From: Symbiodinium natans
Taxonomy: Eukaryota; Sar; Dinophyceae; Suessiales; Symbiodiniaceae
NCBI GenBank assembly: GCA_905221605.1
Contig: CAJNDS010001713.1
Coordinates: forward strand, 1-21,000
Reading direction: 5' to 3'
Length of the DNA stretch: 21,000 nt
Shown here: one piece after another, positions 8,200-16,134 of the stretch
Numbering within the stretch: position 1 is the first letter of the stretch
Layout: every line of letters begins with the position of its first letter
The notes under the pieces: generated by a model
Databases searched by the model: none
Seen by the model: the letters and a program-made list of their open reading frames with translations, nothing else
Told to the model about the DNA's origin: nothing
Translations under genes and position numbers: made by a program

Positions 8200-9010
8200 A
8201 TTCTGAAAATGAGTGTAATCATTGCAGGACCCTCCGGTTTCTATGTTAGCAGTAGTTTCCGGGAGTATGCTTGTGGGGGATCCAGAATTTTCTAGCGCAA
8301 CTATAGATGCTACAAAGGTCTTTTTCTAAAGGCTATAGGCTATGATAGGAAACATGCTCCTCGGAGTATAGTTCTCTCAAGATGACGGCCGTTCAAAACA
8401 TCCGCTACTTCTATCCACATCCCCGAACCCTTGGTACATCGTGAACCCTAAGCCCCACACTCGGAAAGTTGGGGCTTAATTAGGGCTTAGGGCAGCGTTG
8501 CTACCCTCCCTATTCATAGGTCCCACTTGAAGGCTCGGAGTTCGGGTCTTAGGATCGAGGGTATCCAGGAGGATCTAGGTTTGCCCCCCTAGAATTGTGG
8601 TTTACGCAAAATTTTGGGTTTGCATCCTTCGGGGTCCTAGAAAGTACACAATGTCTATCGGATCGGAGGAACGCATGGCCTTGGTGCAAGGATGACCCTT
8701 GTGAGGACCCTTTCCGAGGGCGATGAGAAGAGGGTTCGATAGGGTTGATAGCTTGGGTTGATGTGGCTCCCTCATTCCGTCAAGAAAAATTCTGCCGGCG
8801 AGGTAGGCCTTGAGAATCCCCGAACCTCTAAGCTTGAATCCCCCAACGCGAGCTCACACACCGATACCACCCCTGATGCTCATGCGACGGGCTATGAGTG
8901 CGTAGCGCTGTGCGTAGCATGCAGGGTTCATGCAAGATCCAACAATCAACGCAGAGCATCTCATGCCGAGATCGTAAGTGTTCCCCGGCCTCTTCCAGAT
9001 TTCTTCTGGT
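8200..9010. other. No gene recognised
   Basis: Mostly unremarkable sequence. Inverted CCCTAAGCCCC / GGGGCTTA-type motifs occur at about 8446-8492, with telomere-like flavour. A plus-strand frame at 8758-9024 has no feature that favours coding. Confidence 0.45.
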
Positions 9011-9013
9011 CCT

Positions 9014-9087
9014 TTAGTACATGATACTGCTAGTATCGTACTCGGCCGCCTTCTTCGTGATCGCAGCCATCTGCGCAGCCGAAATAC
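9014..9087 (-). CDS. Candidate 3'-terminal exon
   Basis: A strong-looking acceptor (gtcttcacAG at 9089-9088) precedes GT plus 23 codons and a TAA at 9016-9014. The translation ISAAQMAAITKKAAEYDTSS then IMY is helix-forming, and most of its codons end in G or C. It has the same entry phase as the EF-hand terminal exon but no EF-hand. No family is recognised. If real, it marks the end of a separate minus-strand gene, which limits how far the EF-hand gene of copy 1 could extend upstream. Confidence 0.33.
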
Positions 9088-9320
9088 CTGTGAAGACATT
9101 AGGGTACGTCAGGACAAGGGCGAAGCGACAAGGGTCTCGGGACGGAAGGTTAACCAGTTCACTCTTTTGATCAAGGTTTTTGTGCAAATCTTGTACGGCC
9201 ACGGCTGAATGTGCCTCTTCCTGTGAATCTGGGACCCTGGCAGCCTAGTCATCCTCATAGCGTTCCTGCAGGGGTTCAACATACTTCACTGCGTTCTCCT
9301 CTTATGTCAGATTCGCCTCA

Positions 9321-9480
9321 CTATTGACAACTCTGCTTGCCAGGTCCTTGCCTGCTTTCACACCGCGTGCAGAACAAACAAACCGACGGCCCAAACCACA
9401 ACAAAGCGAGCATCAACTGCGGTCCGATGATCTGCCACGGTCCCGCAGGTCTTCCTGCAGGGCTGGCAGCGACAACTTGA
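9321..9480 (-). CDS. Candidate exon with hydrophobic segment
   Basis: An open minus-strand frame ends in TAG at 9323-9321. It contains QVVAASPAGRPAGPWQIIGP followed by a hydrophobic stretch QLMLALLWFGPSVCLFC and a Cys/Arg-rich tail. Other frames are open over the same bases, so support is weak. Confidence 0.22.
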
Positions 9481-9489
9481 GCTCTAGTA

Positions 9490-10680
9490 ATACATGACCA
9501 TATAGCTCAGTGAGTTGCTGCAAACACGTGAAACACAAATTTGCAGCCCTGAGCTGCACTTCCCCTATCCAAGCCTGCTACAAGCTACCGCAGCCATCCC
9601 TAAGCCCCCTAAAAATGGAAACCTGAAACCACTGTCCTCGAAGATCTGGGCCCTGCTCCCGGACCGGACCCGCTCGCCCCTGCAGAACGCTGTTTGTGCG
9701 ATTGATGATGGTTCCAGGGCTGAGGGGCATAGGGGATATAGGGGCGGTTCCCTGGAGATGGCTTAGCTTCTTGCCTGAACATGTCTGCTTTGAACGGCTC
9801 GTTCTGGCACCTGCTCTTGTGGTGCCCTCCCCAACCTAAACCTGACCCGCCCCTTTGCTGAGTCCGGTACGCCTAAAACCTAGGCTGACACTGCTTAAAC
9901 TGGCTTTCACACACCTGGATATGTTGAAACAGATGACGCAGACACCGCGACCTCCTCTGTCGGTTTGAGGGCTGGAGGAGGGCTGGATTGTTGGAGGTGT
10001 GGGCCCTGATCAGAAAGGCTGGGAAGCTATAAGGCCCTCCAGGCGGCTTGAGGGCTGGAGAGTTGCATGCGTGGAAGGGATGTCTATGCAATAAAGTCAG
10101 GAAGACATGGTCAGGCGAGAATGTCCTCATCCAAGCTTGGGACTATGTTGGACAGTAGATTGCGCATCTGTGTAGCAGTCATCAGCCTTTGCCAACTCCT
10201 AACGTGGCGAGATGAAAACCAACGTCAGCGCACACGTCCGAACTTTACTCCTTGGCCCTTCTGAACCCTGAAAAGGCGTAGCCGCAAGTGAAAGCCGAGG
10301 CGCGTGGCCAGGAGCGGGCGCGGGTTGCAAAGCCAATCCGAGCGGCACCCAGGCGAGGAGCTTCGGCCCTGGCAAAGACACAGCACAGGCAGAAAACCTT
10401 AACTCTTTGACTCTTAGGGCTTCTGGACCTCATGAGGGTCATGGGGGGGGAGGGGTAAGCCATATCAAGCCCCGAAGGCAAAAAGGACAGAGTGCACATG
10501 TTTCAGGTCGCTGAAAGGCATTTGAAAGCCGTGTTTAAGGCACGCTAAACCGCACGTCTTTCTCTCTGCCAAGGTTCCTTCGAGACGGCATCCCGTGGCC
10601 TCGGCAGAGTTTTAGGGTAGCCGATCATCGACTTGCAACGGTCGCCCCTGTGCGGGGCTCGCGAACCCCTCTGCAGAGAA
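9490..10680. other. No gene recognised
   Basis: Short open frames occur on both strands (for example plus 9515-9766 and minus 9873-10130), but none shows a motif. A GAGGGCTGGAG word recurs around 9966-9985 and 10047-10060. A G-tract lies at 10443-10455. Confidence 0.45.
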
Positions 10681-10682
10681 TC

Positions 10683-10988
10683 TTAGCAGCTGCTCGGAGC
10701 AGTTAATAGTTCACCATGCTCAACCGCAGAATGGCTGTCGTTGGGATCAACGTTATTGGACACCAGAAAAGCTGAAGAGCTGCAGATGTGCTGTTCATGC
10801 CCCGACAATGAACACCAGATTGGCTGAAACCAGGGCCGAATGCATTTCGCGGGCCTCGGAAAATGCATTCGGGCTTGGTCGGAGCTCCGGGGGCTCAGTC
10901 TGAGCAGTTCATGGGAGGCTTCGGAGTCGCGCGGCAAGCTATTTAAGGCATTTCCGGGCGCAGCGTCATCGGACATCCGATCAGACAT
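10683..10988 (-). CDS. Candidate 101-residue ORF
   Basis: ATG-initiated (10988-10986) frame of 101 codons. The N-terminal part is acidic and polar (MSDRMSDDAAPGNALNSLP); the rest is Cys/His/Ser-rich with no recognisable domain. The frame spans a 10-bp perfect inverted repeat. A plus-strand frame (10840-11049) overlaps it. Confidence 0.22.
   Translation of the reverse strand: MSDRMSDDAAPGNALNSLPRDSEASHELLRLSPRSSDQARMHFPRPAKCIRPWFQPIWCSLSGHEQHICSSSAFLVSNNVDPNDSHSAVEHGELLTAPSSC
10838..10870. repeat. Short inverted repeat
   Basis: gaatgcattt at 10838-10847 and aaatgcattc at 10861-10870 form a perfect 10-bp stem with a 13-base GC-rich loop. Function is unknown. Confidence 0.6.
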
Positions 10989-11103
10989 CAGACGTGCGAA
11001 AAAAAACCCAGGCCAGATGCAGTTTGCAGGCCTTGAAGAGAGAGTTTAGGCTTGCTGTCAAGCCGCGGGAAATGATTCAAACGCAGGTTCGCGCGGTAGC
11101 AAA

Positions 11104-11610
11104 ATCGGCAACAAATCACACTTGTTAGCACCGGGAGGCCTCACTTTAAGATGCCGGCAATACATGGTATGTCTTAGCAGCGGGGCTTTACTTTGAGCCC
11201 AACGCGTCGGCAACAAATCGTACTTCTTAGCAGCGGGGCATCACGTTAAGCCCAAGATGCCGGCAACACATCGTACGTAGCACCGGGATTCGTTTTGAGC
11301 ACAAGACGCTGGCAACAAATCGTACTTCTTGGCGCCGGGGTCCCTCTTTGAGCCCAAAATGCTGGCAACAAATCGTACATCGTAGCACCGCTCATTTGAG
11401 CGGCAGCAAACTGCAGCCGCAGCTCAAGCCCAAGATGCCCAGAACAAGTCGGACTTCTTAGCGCGGAAACCGCGTTTTGATCCCAAAACACCGACAACGT
11501 AACAAATCGTACTTCTGAGTAACAGGGTTTCACTTCGAGTGCAAGACGTCGGCAGGAAATCGCATTTCTTACTTAGCACCAAGGGGCCACTTTGAGCGCA
11601 AGACACCGAC
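11104..11610 (+). repeat. Degenerate ~53-bp satellite, forward units
   Basis: About ten tandem units, each close to 50-58 bases, follow the pattern atgccggcaacaaatcgtac, ttcttagcagcgggg, a variable stretch, then tttgagcccaag. Unit starts are near 11104, 11151, 11206, 11257, 11306, 11359, 11435, 11488, 11546 and 11603. Many units contain or nearly contain the 8-bp palindrome TGCCGGCA. Divergence between units is high, with small indels, so the frames crossing it show only a vague peptide periodicity. Confidence 0.85.
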
Positions 11611-11644
11611 AACACAAAGTGGCGCCCCAAGTAGGTCGAGTGCT

Positions 11645-11890
11645 CAGAAGTACGATTTGTTGCCGGCATCTTGGGCTCGGGTTCAATTTAAAGCCCCGCT
11701 GCTAAGACATACCATGTATTGCCGGCATCTTGGGTTCAACGTGATGCCCGATGCTAGGAAGTACGATTTGTTGCCGACGTATTGGGTTCAAAGCAAAGTG
11801 TTTTTGGCTCCGAGTGAGACCCCGGTACTACCGGTACATCCGGTACCAAATCGATTTGCTGCCGGCGTCTTGGGCTCAAAGTGAGGGCCC
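11645..11890 (-). repeat. Same satellite, inverted units
   Basis: Four units of the same satellite are present in reverse complement (aagtacgatttgttgccggc, then atcttgggctc). Starts are near 11648, 11702, 11758 and 11846. Two segments match forward units closely. 11689-11731 is an exact 43-base inverted copy of 11148-11190. 11719-11779 is a near-exact inverted copy of 11205-11266 (about four substitutions and one base missing). The order of these two segments is not mirrored, so this is not a simple single inversion. Confidence 0.87.
11822..11846. repeat. Three CCGGTAC units
   Basis: ccggtac occurs three times with a 9-base period (11822, 11831, 11840) between the last two inverted satellite units. 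It is a small recent expansion. Confidence 0.7.
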
Positions 11891-11909
11891 GCAGCACTGA
11901 CGGGGATGT

Positions 11910-12206
11910 CTACGTCTGCATCCAGACTCTAACACCGAAACCTGCTGAGGCCACCACGGTCTGCCCCGCCCATACAGCGGGGGCGGCAGGCCAAACAGGA
12001 AGTCCACCTGCCCGCCAACAGGGTGAAAAAAAGTTGTTGTCGCGTGTCGCGTAGAGCGAGGGCACTAGCAATGTTGGGAACGATGACTCTGAACGACTCT
12101 GATAGGCGCAGTCCACGTACGGAACCCTTTCGGAGGTCCCTCGCGCCTCGGCCCTCTTCCGCACCGCCTGCAGCAACACGGAAGCTTCACGGAAAATCCT
12201 GGTCAT
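11910..12206 (-). CDS. Candidate 98-residue ORF, basic helix at start
   Basis: An ATG at 12206-12204 opens 98 codons ending close to the inverted satellite. The first part (MTRIFREASVLLQAVRKRAE) is a basic amphipathic helix with mostly G/C third positions, followed by TSERVPYVDCAYQ. The second half is Gly/Ala/Trp-rich and less convincing. No family is recognised. The start could be a real first exon, with the true 3' end lost in an intron. Confidence 0.33.
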   Translation of the reverse strand: MTRIFREASVLLQAVRKRAEARGTSERVPYVDCAYQSRSESSFPTLLVPSLYATRDNNFFSPCWRAGGLPVWPAAPAVWAGQTVVASAGFGVRVWMQT

Positions 12207-12279
12207 AGGCTGCATCTACTCCTGAATCTACGTCTCACACCTTGCCCTGCACCTCGTGACCTCGCATCCTGAACGCAGG

Positions 12280-12396
12280 CGCTATTTGAAGAGCCCTCAA
12301 AGAACAGTTGCAGTGGCCTTTTGGCGAGGTCCAAATGGGATTCCCTGCGCGTTCGGCATTGAGTACATCAGGGAGCGCTACAATCGGGGTGCATAG
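12280..12396 (+). CDS. Candidate exon after a cgcAG acceptor
   Basis: After gaacgcAG (12277-12278) a plus-strand frame runs 38 codons to a TAG at 12394-12396. It reads RYLKSPQRTVAVAFWRGPNG, then IPCAFGIEYIRERYNRG, a globular-protein-like sequence. A donor-like GTGCAT follows at 12389. Another plus frame is open over the same bases (12290-12559), so one of the two is a shadow. No family is recognised. Confidence 0.3.
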   Translation, partial: RYLKSPQRTVAVAFWRGPNGIPCAFGIEYIRERYNRGA

Positions 12397-12559
12397 TGCA
12401 GAAAGCGGAAAAACTTCCAAAGTCGGGGTTCCTTACAAGTTGAGGGAATGCACGGCAAGAGTCGAGTATCGTCAGCACGCAGCCCTCTCCGCGACAGAAG
12501 TGTATCAACCATCAGCGGACTATGACGTAGAGTCTATGAGATGCTTTCAACTTAGCTAG
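12290..12559 (+). CDS. Candidate exon, overlapping frame
   Basis: About 89 codons are open to a TAG at 12557-12559. The later part (VGVPYKLRECTARVEYRQ, then HAALSATEVYQPSADYDVES) is protein-like. The first part overlaps a better frame at 12280-12396, so if both are real they would be joined by splicing. No family is recognised. Confidence 0.27.
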   Translation, partial: RALKEQLQWPFGEVQMGFPARSALSTSGSATIGVHSAESGKTSKVGVPYKLRECTARVEYRQHAALSATEVYQPSADYDVESMRCFQLS

Positions 12560-13230
12560 CTGAGATCCTGCGCGCCCACGGCCTCTTGCACGGTGGTGCT
12601 CAGCAGCTCCGGGCCCTTCGCAGTAACGAAGCTCTGTCTTGGCAACTTCATGCGATTCTGGGGACACTCTAGGCTCTGCTGGTATGGAATGCCTGAGGCT
12701 GCAACCTCGGCTCGACAGAAAAAGTCAAAGAGGGCCTCGTCAAATGCAGAGTGGCAGGTGAGATACGAAGCGACGCAATCCCGACAGCATGCCGTGAGAG
12801 ACGCTGGCATAAAACACTACTAGTAATAACATCTTCACAAAAACATCCGAAAGACGGGCCTGAAACGAGGGCAGCTCCACCTCGCTGCTTGAATCAGAAA
12901 CGTCGGGCATGCAAGCTTCATGGAAATCTATAGGGAACAAGCTTCCGACTTCTCCCGCCTGGAGGGCCAGTGACATGAACATCTTGGCCACGACCTTCGT
13001 TTCGTGCTGCTTCAGGGGGCGGGATTTCTTTGTTTGCGGACTGGGGTTCAGAGCTTGTACAAGAGGGGTCGGAGGATGAATCCCAAAGTCAGCGCTAATG
13101 ATCCAATGAGCCGAGCCTCGAATGGGAGAAGGCCAGGGCACTGAAAGGTAGCTTGGCACGTCTCGTCTGTGAGCCCAAAGGGGCCGGACGCAATGGGGAA
13201 ATGGGATCCTATAGATCACCGAGGGTGGGG
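12556..13230 (-). CDS. Candidate two-exon gene, unrecognised
   Basis: Two overlapping minus frames look coding. The upstream frame contains KVVAKMFMSLALQAGEVGSL, then FPIDFHEACMPDVSDSSSEV and ELPSFQA. The downstream frame contains CHSAFDEALFDFFCRAEVAA, then SGIPYQQSLECPQNRMKLP, and ends in TAG or TGA near 12556. A short GT...AG segment (donor after CCTCGTTTCAGGCCC, acceptor in ttttatgccAG near 12810) would join them in phase. That intron would be only about 60 bp, so the pairing is tentative. The 5' side runs into EF-hand copy 2 at 13231. No family is recognised. Confidence 0.33.
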
Positions 13231-13277
13231 AATAAGCATCAGCTCGAGCGAACACGATCTGCCCTGAACTCTACACT

Positions 13278-13423
13278 TTATCTGGAGTCTCGCAGAATCT
13301 GCTCTCGAAATTCTGCGGGTGAGACATCATACAGCCACTGCGCGAACTCAGCATAGTCAAGCAGTCCATCTGCGTTCACATCGGCTTGTGCGAAGAGCTT
13401 TGCCGCATCTTCAGGGGTGAAAC
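13278..13423 (-). CDS. EF-hand protein, terminal exon (copy 2)
   Basis: Base-for-base identical to the copy 1 terminal exon: an acceptor ctgAG, then FTPEDAAKLFAQA, the canonical loop DVNADGLLDYAE, FAQWLYD, and a TAA at 13280-13278. The intron to the next exon upstream (13424-13672, 249 bp) keeps its GT donor and AG acceptor. Perfect conservation against scattered changes elsewhere in the block suggests either very recent duplication or selection. Confidence 0.86.
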
Positions 13424-13672
13424 CTCAGTCTTCAAGCCTGAATCCTAAAGACCTAGAACGGCTACATCGGCTACATGGACTTGGACTGGGTCAATGTCAT
13501 GGCGTGGAATGCAAAAACCCACCACCCTTGGAGCAAAGTCATCGGGAAAAGTGGCAGTCAACAGAAGCTCCGAACACCTGACCTTCTTCGGGGCTGTGGA
13601 TGTAGCATGAGCATGACTACGCTGATGCATTTCGCAGTTCAAGCACGAATCCCACTATCGCATCCGTGCCAC

Positions 13673-13774
13673 CCAAATTGACGAAGATTGTGCACATGTC
13701 CTCCAGCTTGAGGCGCCCGTCACAGTCTTGGTCCCACTCGCGGAACACGCGCACCACCTGCAAAAACTCGGCGT
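13673..13774 (-). CDS. EF-hand protein, penultimate exon (copy 2, altered)
   Basis: Corresponds to 7936-8037. Four base changes fall here: Arg to Cys at loop position 4 (DQDCDGRLKLED), Leu to Phe and Phe to Val just after the loop (MCTIFVNL), and one silent change. The Ca2+-coordinating positions 1, 3, 5, 6 and 12 are unchanged. The candidate acceptor cccAG of copy 1 reads cccAA here, so if that acceptor was used, copy 2 must use the internal tttttgcAG (exon starting at 13757) or is broken. No upstream exon is visible, so this may be a gene fragment. Confidence 0.75.
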
Positions 13775-14122
13775 TTGGGCAGTTTTAGGTGAGCTAGGTA
13801 GCTGTTCTCGGATTCACGGCTTGGGGTTCAGGGGCTAGAAGGCCAATGTTTTTCACGATAAGTGCAACAAAGTGCAACAGCTACGTTTCTTGGGGCACTG
13901 CGTGAAACCTAAGCTCTAAATCCCAAGCCTAAGTCTCCCAAACCTCTGAAACCGCCTGAAACCCTTCAAATCTCAGATCCTGCACGCAATATTTCAAAAG
14001 CTTCAGTTCTCTGAGCTGCAACATCTGATACTCTCAAGTTCTTGAGAGGCAGTTTTATCATGGGGAGTCCATTGCAGCTGCAGCAGTATGAATCCAGTCG
14101 GTAAGTTGGAGATGTTGGGGCC

Positions 14123-14242
14123 TCATTTCGGGGACCCCCCAAAAAATCCTGCACTTGCCGTTTGGAGCTTCTGGCTTCTTGCCACCTGCTCGGACTTCGT
14201 GCGCGCCAGCTCTGGAACCGCGACCGGGACAGCGACCTTCGC
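14123..14242 (-). CDS. Candidate terminal exon, Ala/Val/Lys-rich
   Basis: After the acceptor accccAG (14244-14243) a minus frame reads AKVAVPVAVPELARTKSEQV then ARSQKLQTASAGFFGGSPK, ending in TGA at 14125-14123. Most codons end in G or C. The intron side of the acceptor is a telomere-like AAACCCTAAACCCC tract. A plus-strand ATG frame (14088-14648) covers the same bases, but its composition is less protein-like. No family is recognised. Confidence 0.33.
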   Translation of the reverse strand, partial: AKVAVPVAVPELARTKSEQVARSQKLQTASAGFFGGSPK

Positions 14243-14245
14243 CTG

Positions 14246-14264
14246 GGGTTTAGGGTTTATAGGT
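14246..14264. repeat. Telomere-like motif
   Basis: gggtttagggtttatagg directly abuts the candidate acceptor of the minus-strand exon at 14123-14242. Confidence 0.55.
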
Positions 14265-14410
14265 TTGCAGGGCTCACGACCCGTCTTTCCAAACTTTCGC
14301 CCCGAAACAAGGGGGTCTAGGTGTTGGAGGTTTAGCTACCAAGCAGGAAGAGTTTCAGAAGGCAACACAACCCCCCCCAAAATCCCAAAACCCTCCACCA
14401 ATTTCCCCCT

Positions 14411-14454
14411 GTGGCCTCCGTTGCCTCTGTGGCCTCTATGGCCTCTGTGGCCTC
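14411..14454. repeat. 9-bp tandem repeat (GTGGCCTCT)n
   Basis: About five imperfect copies of a 9-base unit. The minus strand would encode Glu-Ala-Thr triplets and the plus strand Trp-Pro-Leu triplets. It begins next to a GTGAGG donor-like site on the minus strand, so it may lie inside an intron. Confidence 0.75.
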
Positions 14455-14456
14455 AC

Positions 14457-14598
14457 CGCGCACTGGAGTCGGGGCCTGCGCGCAGGGACCAGCAATCTCG
14501 GAGGACCCCCAACAACCCCAGCGCCCACGACCCGGCCTCCGCAGGTCCCTCCAACTTGGCAGCGACATCCAGCAGGATGGGGAGGGACTCTGGATCAC
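14457..14598 (-). CDS. Candidate internal exon with GTGAGG donor
   Basis: Between ttggAG (14600-14599) and a consensus-like donor CG|GTGAGG (14456-14451), a minus frame reads GDPESLPILLDVAAKLEGPA, then EAGSWALGLLGVLRDCWSL. It is Leu/Ala-rich and G/C-rich at third positions. The stop TGA lies inside the donor, so splicing would remove it. Phase does not match the exon at 14123-14242 directly, so another exon or another donor would be needed. No family is recognised. Confidence 0.35.
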
Positions 14599-14953
14599 CT
14601 CCAACTTGGGTTCAAGGCTTTGTTTCTGACAGAATGCGGGGGGTGTAGCTTCACTGCTAGCTGAGATCACAGGAGCAGTAAGGCTTCGTGCAATGCTCCG
14701 CGCATCACCTTCGCCGCCAAGGTCCAAACTTTGATTACGTTTTCGCTATCACCACCCTGTAGGGGCACATGGTGAGGAGTGACCCGGAACCACTTATGCA
14801 AACTGAAGCATGGATCCCGAAAGCTTGGCATCTCAACCCCTCACTCGGTAAAGCACCACTTCGATCTTCAAAGCTGCAAGCTCTGCGCCCTCATCTCCCC
14901 ACCCTCCCATTCCCCATTGCCTGGAAAGGCCACGATGTAGACTGACTCCAAGC

Positions 14954-15187
14954 CTAGACGTGGATCGACCCATCCAAAAAGCCAGCATGAACGACAGTAT
15001 GCTTCTCAATGACATTCTCACGAAACGACGCAATATAAGAATGAGAAAGTGCATGGGACCCAGGCGAGAACATAATTTCGTGTACTGAAGGGCGCACGCC
15101 TGGGGGAAGAGCGCGATCTGGCACTAAAACCCATGCCATTTGCGATAGTTTGGATGCCGTCTGACGTTTGTGTCCTCCGGAGTGCAC
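14954..15187 (-). CDS. Candidate 77-codon exon
   Basis: An open minus frame ends in TAG at 14956-14954. It is open further upstream to about 15217. It reads SQMAWVLVPDRALPPGVRPS, then VHEIMFSPGSHALSHSYIAS, FRENVIEKHTVVHAGFLDG, which is globular-protein-like. Another minus frame with a true ATG (15054-14833) overlaps it. No family is recognised. Confidence 0.3.
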   Translation of the reverse strand: MHSGGHKRQTASKLSQMAWVLVPDRALPPGVRPSVHEIMFSPGSHALSHSYIASFRENVIEKHTVVHAGFLDGSIHV

Positions 15188-15606
15188 GGTGCCTAGGCTA
15201 GAGAGCGTCCCGGCTCACCAGAACCACCGACGAGGTCTTCGATCCCGAGGCCCTCGCGAGTGCGCCCGCGCGCCGCGGAGGAGCCCCATAGTGCAAGCAC
15301 TTTGTGGGGGGAACGCTTGTAGCGCTTGACTCAATCATACTCATGTGTGCCAGGCAGGCGGCCTGGTTAACAGCCTAGAGGCTTCCTTCAGATCGCTAAA
15401 CATGGCCAAGCCTCAGTTTGTCGAGACTGGTGTTTTGCTGCTGCTGGTTGACCGGCTACCGCGTTCGCAGCCAGGTTCAAGAACCTTCCGTTGTCGTCTT
15501 CTTCCTTTTCTTTGGTGTCTGAAGGGGCAACAAGGAATCCATGGCTGCTTCTTGGGGCCCCAGTTCTGCCGCAGAACCCTCTGCAGAAACACCCAGATGC
15601 TGACAG

Positions 15607-15712
15607 GTTCTTGCCTTCGTAGACACCCTCCTGGATGCCCTGGAGGCACTGCGCAATGACAACATCCAGAGGCCGGCAGCCTTGAAAAAACGCCGCGTGG
15701 GATGGATTGTAG
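15607..15712 (+). CDS. Plus-strand gene, exon n (unrecognised)
   Basis: After tgacAG (15605-15606) the frame reads VLAFVDTLLDALEALRNDN, then IQRPAALKKRRVGWIV, and ends at a GTAG|GTGACA donor (15713-15714). The split glycine codon G|GC is completed by the next exon at 15779 after a 66-bp intron, keeping the frame open for another 54 codons. The helix has leucines at regular spacing and is followed by a basic patch KKRR. The frame upstream of 15607 is unclear. A TGA sits directly before the exon in this frame, and a different plus frame is open from about 15470 to 15607, so an intron or a frameshift is possible there. No family is recognised. Confidence 0.45.
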
Positions 15713-15778
15713 GTGACAGTAGGCATTAGAAGCTCTAAGTCCTAAACCGTTTATGTAGCAAACTTTTGGGAGGTGCAG

Positions 15779-15945
15779 GCCAAAATCAGTATCTTCTTCA
15801 GTTTGGCGGCATTACACCATGTGATCATGACGCCCTTCTTGAAGATGTAGTGCTTACTGCTCAGGCATTGGGGATGCTCAGGGGCTGTAAGATTACAGTA
15901 TCTGTGGGTTTCATAGAGTTGGAGGCTTGGACAGATAGGATGTAG
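15779..15945 (+). CDS. Plus-strand gene, exon n+1 (terminal?)
   Basis: An acceptor gtgcAG at 15777-15778 leads into GC, which completes a glycine codon, then QNQYLLQFGGITPCDHDALL, EDVVLTAQALGMLRGCKIT, VSVGFIELEAWTDRM and a TAG at 15943-15945. The mix of hydrophobic and acidic residues and the exact phase match with the exon ending at 15712 support the model. A minus-strand frame in the same place (15989-15861) is also open and is taken as its mirror. No family is recognised. Confidence 0.43.
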
Positions 15946-16081
15946 AGCGACTGACAACTTCTCACATCCAAGATCCTCACAGCACCAGCCTGGAATGTGT
16001 ACATCTAGCTTTCTGAAAGTAAGGATGCGCAGCTTCCCCACTCCTCCCCCCTGTGGTTCATGACGGGTTTAAGGTTGAGGT

Positions 16082-16112
16082 TCAGGGTTTAGGGTTAGGC
16101 TATTTAGGGTTT
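16082..16112. repeat. Telomere-like motif cluster
   Basis: cagggtttagggttagg followed by tatttagggttttc: three TTTAGGG-type units in plus orientation just upstream of a candidate plus-strand exon. Confidence 0.6.
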
Positions 16113-16134
16113 TCACTCTGCCCCTGGTTTGCAG

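Larger units (their letters stand above)
13231..13936. repeat. Segmental duplication, copy 2
   Basis: The direct repeat of 7492-8199, 706 bp long. The differences are unevenly spread. The terminal exon and its 3' flank (about 13237-13445) are identical to copy 1, whereas four changes fall in the penultimate exon, one at a candidate splice acceptor, and the rest in the intron and upstream flank. Confidence 0.95.

Noticed and set aside
11104-11890. CRISPR-like array
   Set aside because: Units are contiguous and diverged without unique spacers, and orientation reverses. It is a eukaryotic satellite.
14088-14648. Plus-strand 186-codon ATG frame
   Set aside because: It runs through a telomere-like tract and a 9-bp repeat and becomes Pro/Trp-rich there. 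Minus-strand segments in the same place look more like coding exons. Not fully excluded.
15388-15726. Minus-strand frames including one with PKKRKK, resembling a nuclear localisation signal
   Set aside because: All three minus frames are open here, and the plus strand has a phase-consistent two-exon model. The basic word is likely the complement of a pyrimidine-rich tract.
15861-15989. Minus-strand 42-codon frame after a ccAG acceptor
   Set aside because: It mirrors the plus-strand exon at 15779-15945, which fits the neighbouring exon in phase.
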